This document shows positions 31,438 to 40,630 of a DNA stretch of 64,000 nucleotides, one piece after another; within the stretch, counting starts at the first letter, position 1, and each line of letters begins with the position of its first letter. The notes beneath the pieces are model-generated. The model had not been told where the DNA came from. It made no database searches and saw only the letters and a program-made list of their open reading frames with translations. Location of the stretch: the NCBI RefSeq assembly GCF_040047665.1, contig NZ_CP157355.1, positions 1,798,001 to 1,862,000 on the forward strand, given 5' to 3'. The stretch comes from Chitinibacter sp. FCG-7 (GTDB lineage: Bacteria; Pseudomonadota; Gammaproteobacteria; Burkholderiales; Chitinibacteraceae). Both the position numbers and the translations under genes were made by a program.

Positions 31438-32504
31438 GTGAGGCGCTCCGGGCACAGGCACAAACGATAGCCAGCCAGCTGCAGGATGAACCCGCACAGG
31501 CCGAATCAGCCGCGCAAGCTTTGTTGCAACAGGCCAAATTACAATCCGATCATGAGCTGCTTGCCCATGCCTACCGTTTGCTGGCGCGCAGCCAGCATCT
31601 GCAGGGCAAAATCGGCGAGGCGATTCGCACTTTGCAGGCGGCGATCCGTTTTCTGCAACGGCACAAGCTGAATCAGCCCATTATGCAGGCCTACGACGAG
31701 CTGGGTAGCCTGCTGTATGAACAACTGGATTACTACGCTGCGCTCGATGCCTGGCTTAAATCGCTGGAAATCGCGACCGTCTTGCAGAGCTCGCACGGCT
31801 GTATCCGCGCGTATCTGGGGGTGGGCAAAGTTCATTTTGCCTTTGGCGACTACCGCAAAGCGACCCATTTTTACCAGATGGCGCAGAGCCTGAGCCAGCC
31901 GCTGCAGGATGCCCGGCTCGATTGCGAAGTGGCGCTTAATCTGGCAGCCAGCGCGTATCGGCTGGGCGAGTATGACAAGGCGCAGGCGGCGCTGGGGCAA
32001 GTTTCGCAGCATTTGCTGGAAGACTTGAGCCAACCGGCCTGGGAGGCCGATGTGCTGACCTACAATGGCCTGCTCCATCTGCATTTTGCCCGCTATAGCG
32101 TGGCGCAGGAATTGTTAAGCCAGGCTTATCAGCTATACCGCAAGCATCGCCTGATTGGTGGGCAAGGGCAGGTGATGATTGCGCTGGCGCGCTGTTTTAC
32201 CGCGCTGGCGCAAGCCGATCTGGCCGAGGAATGTTTGCTGGAAGCTGCCCGGCTCAGCGCCGAGCATCAGCTGTTGTCGCTCGGTGTGGAGTCGCACACC
32301 TCGCTGGCGCAGCTCTATCTGGAGCAGGGGCAGCATCAGTCGGCCTTGCAGCACCGCAAATTTCTGCACGCCTTGCTGGCTGGCCAGCATCAGGAGCAGG
32401 GCTTCCCCTTGCAGATGTCCAGCCATGCCCGCATGCGCTTGCGCAAAATCGAGCGCGAGCTGGAAACCCGCAAAATCCGTCTGCGCCTGCTGGCATTGCG
32501 CTGA
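31434..32504 (+). CDS. TPR-repeat protein, no output domain
   Basis: A 356-residue TPR protein whose start overlaps the stop of the TPR-GGDEF gene (ATGA). Repeats include ALDAWLKSLEIATVLQSS and IRAYLGVGKVHFAFGDYRKA, nearly parallel to the TPR part of the upstream protein. It ends in a short basic coiled coil (RLRKIERELETRKIRLRLL), exactly where the paralogue enters its coiled coil and GGDEF domain. It looks like the same sensor without the catalytic part, perhaps a partner or titrating subunit. Confidence 0.8.
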   Translation: MSEALRAQAQTIASQLQDEPAQAESAAQALLQQAKLQSDHELLAHAYRLLARSQHLQGKIGEAIRTLQAAIRFLQRHKLNQPIMQAYDELGSLLYEQLDYYAALDAWLKSLEIATVLQSSHGCIRAYLGVGKVHFAFGDYRKATHFYQMAQSLSQPLQDARLDCEVALNLAASAYRLGEYDKAQAALGQVSQHLLEDLSQPAWEADVLTYNGLLHLHFARYSVAQELLSQAYQLYRKHRLIGGQGQVMIALARCFTALAQADLAEECLLEAARLSAEHQLLSLGVESHTSLAQLYLEQGQHQSALQHRKFLHALLAGQHQEQGFPLQMSSHARMRLRKIERELETRKIRLRLLALR

Positions 32505-32561
32505 GCTCAGGCGGGCAGGGCAATACGTTATAATCGGCTTTTTGCTGTTGCTGCGCTGACC

Positions 32562-33227
32562 ATGACCGTTCAAACCCTGCCCCTTTCCGATTCGCTGCGC
32601 GATTACTTTTTGCAGATGGCTTTGCGCGAGCCGGATATCTTGCGCGAGCTGCGCGAATCGTCCGTCGATCACCGGGTCGCCAAAATGTCGCTGGCTCCCG
32701 AGCAGGGCGCATTGCTGATTTTTCTGCTGCGGCTGATTGGTGCCAAGCGCTATATCGAGGTCGGCACGTTTCTGGGCTATAGCTCGATTGCCGCTGCGCT
32801 GGCCATGGGCGAGGACAGTGAAGTGATTGCCTGCGACGTCTGTGAAGAATTCACGGTACAGGCGCAGGCCTGGTGGAAGCGCGCTGGGATCGAGCAGCGC
32901 ACCACGCTCTATCTCGATCGCGCCAGCGAAACCTTGCCACGCTTGCTCGAAGCAGGTGCCGCCGGGACTTTTGACTGCATGCTGATCGACGCCGACAAGC
33001 CCAACTATCCCAATTATTACGAATACGCGCTGCAACTGGTGCGCCCGCGCGGGCTGATTATTCTGGACAATATGTTTCTGAATGGCCGCGTCGCCACGCC
33101 GCAAGCCAGCCACCCGCGCAGCGTCGCCATCCTGCACGAATTCAACCGCCAGCTGCGCGACGATCAGCGTGTCGAACACTGCATCCTGCCCACGGGTGAT
33201 GGCATGACTTTATTGTTTAAGCGCTAG
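32562..33227 (+). CDS. class I SAM-dependent O-methyltransferase, caffeoyl-CoA type
   Basis: A 221-residue O-methyltransferase of the family that includes caffeoyl-CoA and catechol methyltransferases. The SAM-binding loop is YIEVGTFLGYSSIA. The metal/catalytic region is MLIDADKPNYPNYYEYAL followed by IILDNMFLNGRV. The substrate is unknown. It begins 57 nt after the TPR gene, with TATAAT at 32529-32534 suggesting its own promoter. Its TAG stop lies inside a palindromic repeat. Confidence 0.88.
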   Translation: MTVQTLPLSDSLRDYFLQMALREPDILRELRESSVDHRVAKMSLAPEQGALLIFLLRLIGAKRYIEVGTFLGYSSIAAALAMGEDSEVIACDVCEEFTVQAQAWWKRAGIEQRTTLYLDRASETLPRLLEAGAAGTFDCMLIDADKPNYPNYYEYALQLVRPRGLIILDNMFLNGRVATPQASHPRSVAILHEFNRQLRDDQRVEHCILPTGDGMTLLFKR

Positions 33228-33289
33228 GGGTATATTGCTATAGGCAATATTTTTATTGTTTTATAGCGACATACCTTTGCATGTATATG
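33225..33289. repeat. dispersed palindromic repeat, copy 4 (long form)
   Basis: Begins TAGGGGTATATTGCTATAGG with the stop codon of the methyltransferase gene. An inner hairpin ATTGC-TATAG-GCAAT follows, then TTATAGCGACATACC and the extra tail TTGCATGTATATG shared with copies at 56972 and 57394. Confidence 0.7.
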
Positions 33290-33390
33290 CTGCCCCCATC
33301 TTCAGCTGACGTCGATTTCTCCGTATCCGCAGTGGCAAAACACCGGTCAGCGGCTACACTGAAAGCCATTGACCCGAGTGTAGCTCCAGT

Positions 33391-35808
33391 ATGTTAGCGA
33401 TGACGCAACCCTTTAGCTCGACGCCGCAATTTGCCCAGCTGGTGGCGCAGATAGAAGGCCAGTTGCACAACGAGCGCACGCTGGCGCAGCAGTCGCTCGA
33501 TCAACTGCTGGCGCAGACGCGCGCCGAGCGCGATGCTGTGGGTTTTATTACTGCGGTCGAGCTGCTCTCGCAGATTACCTATGGCGACACCAGCCTGGAT
33601 CTGCAGTACGAAGCCTTGCAAATGGCGCAGGGCCATCATCTCTTTGCCGCCGAAGCACGCCTGCTCAATCTGATTGGTCGCGCCCTGTATGCCAGCGCGC
33701 GTTATCAGGAAGCGATGCAAACCTGGGCGCGCTGCCTGGAAACCGCCGAGCTGTCGCAGCAATACGTCTGCTGGGTGAAAGCCAAAATGGGGCTGGGGCA
33801 GATATATGACGCGCTGGGTGATCCGGCGTCGGCAGTGCGCCTGCATCAGGAGGCGATCGAGCGTTGCGCACAGCTGGATGATCGCTGGCTGCTATTGCAA
33901 GCGCATATCAATCTGGGCGTGAATCTGCACAAACTGCGCCGCAGCGACGAAGCGTTGGCGGCGTTCAATTTTGCCCTCGATACCGCCCGCGAGCTGAAGC
34001 ACGCCGATGACGAAGCCGAAGTGCTGATGCGGATTGGCGAGCTGTATGTGACCAAACAGGTATTTCCCTTGGCGCTGCGCTCGCTTGATTCGGCCTGCGT
34101 GATTGCCGAGCGCACCGGCTATCGCTGGGCATGGGCGCAATCGCTATTGCTGCGCGCCGAATGTTTGCTGCGCATGGCGCGGCCAAAAGAAGCATTGCAA
34201 GAGGTGCATCATGGCTTGGAAATTGCCAAGCAGGCCGGTGCTTCGCACGTCAGAATGAAGCTGCTGTATCTACTGGCCGAAGTGTGCGAGGCGCTGGATG
34301 ATTTTGCCACCGCACTGCAAATGCAGCGGCAGGCTCAACAGCTCGAACGGCAAATCAATCAGTCCTTGCAGCGCGACCCCTTGCAACAGATTGCACAGAT
34401 TGCCGGTTTATCGCCCAATGCCGACCAGATGCTGCTTGATCTGGCCAGCGATCCACGGCTGGAGCAGGGCGATTTGCCCGTGCTCAGCCAGATTTTGTGC
34501 CAGACCGCCTGCAAGGTGTTGCAGCTGGCGCAGGCAAGCTTCTGGCAATGGTCGGCCGACCGGCAAACCTTGCACTGCTTGCTGCGCGTGGCTCAGGACG
34601 GCGCATTGCTGCAAGCGGGCCCCGATGTGCCGCGCAGCAAGCTGGAGCTGCTGTTTGGCTATCTGGAAGCGGGCGAAATTGTGGTGGCGCATTCGGCTGC
34701 ACAGCACGTTTACACTTGGCAATGGAGCGAGCTGAGCCTGCATCTGCAGGGCATCAGTGCGCTGATTCTGGTGCCGGTGCGGCTCAATGATTGCAGCGTT
34801 GCCGTGCTGGCGTTCGAGCATTTGCATCAGCAACGCAACTGGCAGCGCGACGAGCTGCAGCACGCCACCCAGCTGGGCTTGCTCGCCAGTCGGGCGCTGG
34901 CCCAGCATCAGCAGCGGCAATACCAGCTGCAGATTGCCCGCCTGAACGAGCAGCTGCAAAACCAGAATGAAATGCTCGAGCTGCGCGTGACCGAGCGCGG
35001 TCAGGCTTTGCAGCAAGCCAGCCAGAAACTGGTGCAGGCCGAAAAACTGGCTGCGCTCGGTTATCTGGTCGCTGGTTTTGCGCATAAACTCAATACCCCG
35101 CTGGGCAGCGTGCTCACGGCGGCCAGTACTTTCAGCGAAAAAAGCAGCGAGATCAGCCGCTTGCTTGATGCGGGAGCCATGAAAAAATCGCAGCTGGAGC
35201 AATTTCTGGCCGAAGGCCACACGATTGCCGAAATTATCCAGCGCAATGCGCATCGTGCCAGCGACATGATCCGCGATTTGCGCCAGCTGGCGGCCGACGA
35301 CGACGCCATGCTGGCCGCGCGGCTGGGCCTTAAATCCTTGGTTGACGAGATTATTGCGCGCTATGCCGCGCGCAGCGACGCCAGCCTGATCCGCTTTCAC
35401 AACCTGCTTGATGAAGGCCTGCACATCCTGAGTTATCGCGCGGTACTGGAGCTGATCGTGGCGCAGCTAATCCAGAATTCATTGCGCCATGCTTTTGCGC
35501 CCGGCCAGAGCGGGCAGATCGAGATTGCCAGCCAGTACACCGGCGCAGGTCAGCTGCAAGTGCTGTATCGCGATAACGGCGTGGGCATCGTCAGCGAGCT
35601 GCAGCAAAAAGCTTTCGAGCCTTTTTACACGACGCAGTTTGGCCAGGGGCATAGTGGGCTAGGTCTGTATCAGGTGTATTCGCTGGTGCATGGCAAGCTG
35701 GGCGGCGAAATTGCTTTGCGCAGCGAGCCGGGGCAAGGCCTTGAAATTACACTGACTTTGCCCGCCAGCGCCAACTTGTCGAGCGTCACTTTCACGCCTG
35801 CAGGCTAA
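33391..35808 (+). CDS. TPR-GAF sensor histidine kinase
   Basis: An 805-residue soluble kinase. TPR repeats cover ~20-320 (related to the other TPR proteins here), a GAF-like domain ~340-505, a coiled coil ~508-550, the dimerisation/phosphoacceptor helix ~550-625 and a GHKL ATPase ~640-795. The H-box reads GFAHKLNTPLG with acceptor His565; most kinases have Glu after this His, here it is Lys. The N-box IQNSLRHAF, G1 DNGVGI, F-box FEPFYTT and G2 GHSGLGLYQV are intact. No response regulator is adjacent, so its partner is unknown. No membrane segment is seen, so it senses a cytoplasmic cue. Confidence 0.87.
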   Translation: MLAMTQPFSSTPQFAQLVAQIEGQLHNERTLAQQSLDQLLAQTRAERDAVGFITAVELLSQITYGDTSLDLQYEALQMAQGHHLFAAEARLLNLIGRALYASARYQEAMQTWARCLETAELSQQYVCWVKAKMGLGQIYDALGDPASAVRLHQEAIERCAQLDDRWLLLQAHINLGVNLHKLRRSDEALAAFNFALDTARELKHADDEAEVLMRIGELYVTKQVFPLALRSLDSACVIAERTGYRWAWAQSLLLRAECLLRMARPKEALQEVHHGLEIAKQAGASHVRMKLLYLLAEVCEALDDFATALQMQRQAQQLERQINQSLQRDPLQQIAQIAGLSPNADQMLLDLASDPRLEQGDLPVLSQILCQTACKVLQLAQASFWQWSADRQTLHCLLRVAQDGALLQAGPDVPRSKLELLFGYLEAGEIVVAHSAAQHVYTWQWSELSLHLQGISALILVPVRLNDCSVAVLAFEHLHQQRNWQRDELQHATQLGLLASRALAQHQQRQYQLQIARLNEQLQNQNEMLELRVTERGQALQQASQKLVQAEKLAALGYLVAGFAHKLNTPLGSVLTAASTFSEKSSEISRLLDAGAMKKSQLEQFLAEGHTIAEIIQRNAHRASDMIRDLRQLAADDDAMLAARLGLKSLVDEIIARYAARSDASLIRFHNLLDEGLHILSYRAVLELIVAQLIQNSLRHAFAPGQSGQIEIASQYTGAGQLQVLYRDNGVGIVSELQQKAFEPFYTTQFGQGHSGLGLYQVYSLVHGKLGGEIALRSEPGQGLEITLTLPASANLSSVTFTPAG

Positions 35809-35934
35809 AAACCCCTAGTTTTTATCCGGTTATTTAAGCGGTCTTGGCTATTTTATCTGATAAAAAACAAGCATTTAGCTGCAATAAATTACCAAATCTG
35901 CGACAATGCGCGATTAGCCCTATTCGCCGTCGCC

Positions 35935-38229
35935 ATGAATTCCACTCATTCCCCGCTTAAACCGATTTACGAACTACCCGCAGGCGTAACGCCGCGCCAG
36001 CCTGCGCCTTTCCTGCCGATGAGCCGCAAGGAAATGGATCAGCTCGGCTGGGATGAGTGCGACATCATTATTGTGACGGGCGACGCTTATATTGATCATC
36101 CGAGTTTTGGCATGGCGCTGCTTGGCCGCCTCTTGGAAGCGCAGGGTTTTCGCGTCGGCATTATCAGCCAGCCGGACTGGACCTCAGCCGACGACTTCAA
36201 GCAGTTGGGCAAGCCGCGGCTGTATTTCGGCGTCACCGCCGGCAATATGGATTCGATGATCAATCGCTACACGGCCGACAAAAAGCCGCGTTCGGACGAT
36301 GCCTACACTGCTGGCGGCATGGCGGGCAAACGCCCCGATCGCGCGCTGAATGTGTATTGCCAGCGCTGCCGCGAAGCGTATCCGGGCGTGCAGATTATGG
36401 CCGGTGGGATCGAGGCCAGCCTGCGCCGCATTGCGCAGTACGACTACTGGAGCGACAAAATCCGCCAGTCGGCGCTGATTTATTCCAAAGCCGATTTGCT
36501 GCTGTTCGGCAATGCCGAACGCGCCTTGGTTGAAGTGACGCAGCGCGTCGCTGCGGGTGAGAAAATGAGCGAAATCCGCGACGTGCGCGGAACGGCGTTC
36601 CTCGCGCCGCATGGCTGGATGCCCGAAGGCTGGGCTGAGCTGGATTCTTCAGTCGTTGATATTCCGGGCAAGATTGATCCGCATATCAACCCGTATGCCG
36701 ATGAAAGCGAACGCCAGCAAGCCAATCAGAGCAATACCCCCAGTGATGCCCCGCAGCCTATCCGCATCGTTTCACGTGAAGCACGCCTAGCCGCACGCCG
36801 CGAAGTGCGTGGCCGTACCGTGATTCGCATTCCGTCGTTCGAGACGGTGACCTACGATCCGGTCAGCTACGCGCACGCCAGCCGCACCTTGCATTTGGAA
36901 TCAAACCCCGGCAATGCGCGGGCGCTAGTGCAGCAGCACGGCGAGCGCGATGTGTGGATGAATCCGCCGCCGATTCCGCTCGAAACCGCCGAAATGGATT
37001 ACGCTTTCGATCAATATTTCGCCCGCAATCCGCACCCGAGCTACGGTGAGCAGGTGATTCCGGCGTGGGACATGATCCGTTTTTCAATCAATATCATGCG
37101 CGGCTGTTTTGGCGGCTGTACTTTCTGTTCGATCACCGAGCATGAGGGGCGGATTATTCAAAGCCGTTCGGAAGGCTCGATCTTGCGCGAGATCGAAGAA
37201 ATCCGCGACAAGACCGAAGGCTTTACCGGCCACATTTCTGACTTGGGCGGGCCAACGGCGAATATGTATCGCCTCGCCTGTAAAGACCCGAAAATCGAGC
37301 AATCCTGTCGTCGTTTGAGCTGCGTCTATCCGGGCATTTGCGAAAACCTGAATACCGACCACAGCAGCCTGATTCAGCTGTATCGCAAGGCGCGCAAAAT
37401 CAATGGCGTGAAAAAAATCACCATTGGCTCGGGTCTGCGCTACGACCTCGCGGTGGAGTCGCCCGAGTATGTCAAAGAGCTGGTCACGCATCACGTCAGC
37501 GGCTACTTGAAAATCGCGCCGGAGCACACCGAAGATGGCCCGCTGTCGAAAATGATGAAGCCCGGCATCGGCGCTTTCGAGCGTTTCAAAGACATGTTTG
37601 AGCATTACAGCCAGCTCGCCGGTAAAAAGCAGTATCTGATTCCCTACTTTATCGCCGCCCATCCGGGCACCAGCGATGACGACATGATGAATTTGGCGCT
37701 GTGGCTAAAGAAAAACAACTTCCGCCCCGATCAGGTGCAAGCCTTCACGCCGACGCCAATGGCGATGGCGACGACGATGTGGCACACCAAGCGCAACCCG
37801 CTCAAACGCATCCATCGTAGCTCGGAAAAAGTCGACATCATCAAAGACGAAAAACGCCGCCGGATTCATAAAGCGTTCTTGCGCTATCACGACCCGAAAA
37901 ACTGGCCGATCTTGCGCGAAGCACTGATCAGCATGGGCCGCGCCGATTTAATCGGCACCGGGCCCAAACAATTGATTCCGCCCGAATCGGCTGCTGAAAA
38001 AACCATGCAAGCCCCCAAAGGCAATGCGCGCGGTGGCGGCGGGCCGGGCTCGGTGGGTAAGATACCTAACCGGAGTAAATCGCCGCAGGGCAATGCTAGA
38101 AATACCGCTGGCGCTATACCCCGTGGGGCGGCGGGCGGTGCCGCCAAATTTGGCCAGCAACGTCTGGCAAGCAGACCCGGCGCTGCCAAGCCTGCTTCAG
38201 GCAAACTGGCCACTAAAAAAGCACGTTAA
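35935..38229 (+). CDS. ygiQ: YgiQ family radical SAM protein
   Basis: A 764-residue YgiQ/UPF0313 protein. The [4Fe-4S] cluster motif is Cys391-x3-Cys395-x2-Cys398 ([16 protein letters not shown]), and the N-terminal domain has the family segments [20 protein letters not shown] and [16 protein letters not shown]. The reaction is unknown. The C-terminal tail after about residue 670 is low-complexity Gly/Ala/Lys/Arg and includes a stretch encoded by a palindromic-repeat-like segment (38052-38126). The last part of the gene (from 37963) is duplicated beside rnpB at 40744, so the present 3' end may have arrived with the island. Confidence 0.93.
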   Translation: MNSTHSPLKPIYELPAGVTPRQPAPFLPMSRKEMDQLGWDECDIIIVTGDAYIDHPSFGMALLGRLLEAQGFRVGIISQPDWTSADDFKQLGKPRLYFGVTAGNMDSMINRYTADKKPRSDDAYTAGGMAGKRPDRALNVYCQRCREAYPGVQIMAGGIEASLRRIAQYDYWSDKIRQSALIYSKADLLLFGNAERALVEVTQRVAAGEKMSEIRDVRGTAFLAPHGWMPEGWAELDSSVVDIPGKIDPHINPYADESERQQANQSNTPSDAPQPIRIVSREARLAARREVRGRTVIRIPSFETVTYDPVSYAHASRTLHLESNPGNARALVQQHGERDVWMNPPPIPLETAEMDYAFDQYFARNPHPSYGEQVIPAWDMIRFSINIMRGCFGGCTFCSITEHEGRIIQSRSEGSILREIEEIRDKTEGFTGHISDLGGPTANMYRLACKDPKIEQSCRRLSCVYPGICENLNTDHSSLIQLYRKARKINGVKKITIGSGLRYDLAVESPEYVKELVTHHVSGYLKIAPEHTEDGPLSKMMKPGIGAFERFKDMFEHYSQLAGKKQYLIPYFIAAHPGTSDDDMMNLALWLKKNNFRPDQVQAFTPTPMAMATTMWHTKRNPLKRIHRSSEKVDIIKDEKRRRIHKAFLRYHDPKNWPILREALISMGRADLIGTGPKQLIPPESAAEKTMQAPKGNARGGGGPGSVGKIPNRSKSPQGNARNTAGAIPRGAAGGAAKFGQQRLASRPGAAKPASGKLATKKAR
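38052..38126. repeat. 75-bp repeat segment inside ygiQ, copy A
   Basis: It begins GGTGGGTAAGATACC and ends CGCTATACCCCGTGG, matching the ends of the dispersed family, and is read in frame as part of YgiQ. It differs from copy B (40836-40910) at a single position. Confidence 0.65.
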
Positions 38230-38252
38230 ACAAAACTTCGCTACAGCGAACT

Positions 38253-38283
38253 TGTGGCAGCTCTTACGCCAAGAGCTGCCACA
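38253..38283 (+). terminator. strong hairpin after ygiQ
   Basis: TGTGGCAGCTCTT-ACGCC-AAGAGCTGCCACA is a 13-bp perfect stem 24 nt after the ygiQ stop. It is followed by TCCCATTTT, a weak T-tract. Confidence 0.65.
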
Positions 38284-38391
38284 TCCCATTTTGCAGGGTC
38301 TTGTATTAATTGGTTTGAATGTGACTCATAGTCCGTAGACGGTCAATTCCTTGCCGGCTGATAATTAAAGCAGTCACAGTGGGGAATCGCT

Positions 38392-38589
38392 ATGTTAGCC
38401 AGAATGAAAAGTCATGAAGAAAGTTATCGCGGCTACTCTATTTTTATTGAAGAAAATCCTGATCAATACCGCGAAGGCTATCTCTACTGCATTTCCGTCT
38501 CGTCAGCCATCATTGAAGATGGCCTTGAGTTTGATTTTGAGTGTGCAGTTAAAGCTGCGCGCACTTTCATCGATCAGCAGAGTGGTTGA
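38392..38589 (+). CDS. small hypothetical protein
   Basis: 65 residues, acidic and soluble (HEESYRGYSIFIEENPDQY, YLYCISVSSAIIEDGLEF, CAVKAARTFID). A GTGGGG ribosome site precedes ATG 38392; ATG 38404 is also possible. The alternating pattern suggests a small beta-sheet fold followed by one helix. I do not recognise its family. It is the first gene inside the island and is probably real because of its ribosome site and composition. Confidence 0.5.
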   Translation: MLARMKSHEESYRGYSIFIEENPDQYREGYLYCISVSSAIIEDGLEFDFECAVKAARTFIDQQSG

Positions 38590-38600
38590 ATTCAGTAATT

Positions 38601-39059
38601 TCAAATCTGAAGTGATTTACGTTCGGTAAGCCACTCTGAGAGATTTTGCAGTTGTTCACGCTGCGCGGGTTTATATGTCGTCTGAATTGCTTCTGGTATC
38701 ACTAATTGCAGCCCATGCGCTGCCATTTCCAAAGTTTGGGCCTCGCTGATTGCAGCCTCAAGAGTAATCAGGTGTTTGCGACCAATCCGATTCGCTTCAC
38801 TTAATACCTGTCTCCAGCGATCTTTGCAGGAAGTTTTTGCACCGAGCATCGCAAGTTGTTTATCGGGAAAAAGTGGATTGTGATAGCTGGCAAAATCCGG
38901 GAAAAGAAAGTCTGGTTTTGCATTGTTTTCTGTTACTTTGCCTTTGCCGCGACCCTGCTCAAACTTCAAGCCATGCAATTGAAAAAGGTGATTCAGATGC
39001 CCTTCAAAAGCATGGCCGACTCTGGATTTTCTGCGAATCTCACGTTGCTGACATAGAAA
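38601..39059 (-). pseudogene. C-terminal remnant of an EcoRII-type restriction endonuclease
   Basis: The frame contains the complete C-terminal catalytic half of EcoRII-like enzymes: RRKSRVGHAFEGHL at 39035 downward, then KPDFLFPD, YHNPLFP, MLGAKTSCKDRWRQVL (catalytic Asp...Lys region) and HLITLEAAIS to the natural C-terminus. The N-terminal effector domain is missing and an in-frame TAG at 39060-39062 closes the frame upstream; no ATG precedes the conserved part (only a TTG at 38978 inside it). No cognate cytosine methyltransferase is in the window. It is almost certainly a dead fragment of a restriction-modification system. Confidence 0.8.
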
Positions 39060-39077
39060 CTATGTTTGCTTATGCCA

Positions 39078-39335
39078 TTACAATTTATGCGAGAATTTGT
39101 TAATTAACTTTTTCTCTGTTCTTACCTGATCTTCTAGAGTGAGTGGTTGATTGAGCAGCATATCTATCCTCTGCAAATCATAGCGACTGGCGAACTGATT
39201 TAGAATGTCATAAATATCTTCAACTTGCTCGAGGTCTTTAGCATAATCCTCGGCGAGCGTAGTGTCGTTCAGCTCAAGCCCATAATATGTGCTGAGCATA
39301 GCTGCACAGATGCTATGGAACGGTGGTTTATGCAT
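39078..39335 (-). CDS. hypothetical protein
   Basis: 85 residues, acidic and helical (STYYGLELNDTTLAEDYAKD, VEDIYDILNQFASRYDL). It is in the same reading frame as the EcoRII remnant downstream, separated from it by its own TAA and a TAG. The sequence does not look like an EcoRII N-terminal domain, so I treat it as a separate, unrecognised small gene of the island. Whether it is expressed is unclear. Confidence 0.4.
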   Translation of the reverse strand: MHKPPFHSICAAMLSTYYGLELNDTTLAEDYAKDLEQVEDIYDILNQFASRYDLQRIDMLLNQPLTLEDQVRTEKKLINKFSHKL

Positions 39336-39504
39336 TAGAGTATCTCATTTGCAACGTAAGATAAAAAATATAAATAGTACTTCGTAACCAAATGGAAGTT
39401 GTCCTTTCATTCCGTGTAGATGCCACCTGTTAATTGGCTTTGACACTATGTGGGTTTAGTTATTCCATTCAGTTGTAACTGGCTACTTATTTTCAAGTGA
39501 GGAA

Positions 39505-40281
39505 TTATTGAACGAATACATGCTTAAAATGGTAAGCCAGAAAATCGGGGTTTGGAGTGAATTTTTTGGGCAATGTTATTGTTGTTCCATTAAATCGACA
39601 CAAGTAGTCCTGAGCCATTGCACTTTGGTCTTTGAGTAGTCTATTTGAGACTCGGATAATGAAATCAGGTGTGATCGTTAATAAACCTTGATCGTAAGCT
39701 TTATCATGTAGCACAGAAAGACATAAGCCATTAGCTGGATTAAGGCGATTATGTTCATCCTTGCTCCATGGCACGATATGGCTCGCTACAAGTAATTTGG
39801 GTTCGGCAAGTCCCGTGATGCAACAACGATGCTCATAACTGCTCAATACGGTTTTGCGGAAAAATGCTTGTTTCACTCGTGCCTTGCTCTGAATAATGGT
39901 ACTTTCGCTGTAGAAATTGCTTGGGATATCGACAGTTTCTTCGGTACTCGAAAGGCTTGAAAGAGCAATATCCTGTTGTGCGAGCTGGTCAACCATAAAC
40001 TGGCTTTGATAGCCTATATTTTCAGGGTCTTCAATAAATTCAGCCCAGATTTCCCTGTCTAAATATGATGCACCAACTAACCCTTTTCGACCGTTACTAG
40101 TGATTTTTGGGTCAAGGCTCGCAAAGTTACAGAGTTTCATTGCTAAGGCGCTGGGCGTTCTGCCTATTTTATTAGCTGCCGCAATAATCAAAGGATTATT
40201 CTTATGAAGTCGCCCAAAGGGGAGTTGGCAATAGAGATTAACGGCAATCAATAGTTGATCACGAGACCAATTATTTGCCAT
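39505..40281 (-). CDS. HNH endonuclease
   Basis: A 258-residue protein. The N-terminal ~80 residues look helical and DNA-binding (NWSRDQLLIAVNLYCQLPFG, IGRTPSALAMKLCNFA). The C-terminal ~90 residues form an HNH domain: YEHRCCITGL, LLVASHIVPWS, NRLNPANGLCLSVLHDKAYD, with the expected His, Asn and His. Stand-alone genes of this type often occur in defence islands or as restriction enzymes without a methyltransferase. The gene is complete and AT-rich like the rest of the island. The biological target is unknown. Confidence 0.82.
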   Translation of the reverse strand: MANNWSRDQLLIAVNLYCQLPFGRLHKNNPLIIAAANKIGRTPSALAMKLCNFASLDPKITSNGRKGLVGASYLDREIWAEFIEDPENIGYQSQFMVDQLAQQDIALSSLSSTEETVDIPSNFYSESTIIQSKARVKQAFFRKTVLSSYEHRCCITGLAEPKLLVASHIVPWSKDEHNRLNPANGLCLSVLHDKAYDQGLLTITPDFIIRVSNRLLKDQSAMAQDYLCRFNGTTITLPKKFTPNPDFLAYHFKHVFVQ

Positions 40282-40489
40282 AGCTGTGGATCCTTGATTA
40301 GTTTTCCGTCATGGCGGTTGTTTGCGTGTAACTGCCCCATTCACTACTAAATATACAATTCCCAACAATAAGCTTAAATGCTTGTCTCTATACGCCACCT
40401 CCGCAAACAGTCCAATAACACGAAATTCATTTGTGCTTTTGTCCTGATTTTCAAAAGACAAGACGAATTGATGTAATTGTTAGGTAACA

Positions 40490-40630
40490 TCAGGGTTGGG
40501 TTGCTTTTCCCTTTCTCCATCGTCTTACTGTGCTTTGGTCTATGCCAAGCCTCTTCGCCAAATCTGCTTTTTGGTAGAGGCGTAATGCCTCGGTTAAATA
40601 CTTATGAGCAAGATCAAGAGGCTGATTCAT
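40490..40630 (-). CDS. small helix-turn-helix protein
   Basis: 46 residues ending in a recognisable helix-turn-helix (KADLAKRLGIDQSTVRRWRKG). I chose ATG 40630; a longer frame opens at 40801 but runs antisense through the displaced ygiQ fragment and is unlikely. It may be the remnant of a larger regulator or a complete tiny DNA-binding protein. It lies just inside the right edge of the island. Confidence 0.45.
   Translation of the reverse strand: MNQPLDLAHKYLTEALRLYQKADLAKRLGIDQSTVRRWRKGKATQP

Noticed and set aside
34408..35424. 338-codon minus-strand frame opposite the TPR histidine kinase (also 32133-33179 and 28048-28791)
   Set aside because: Shadows created by third-position GC bias; His/Gln/Arg-rich translations without domains.
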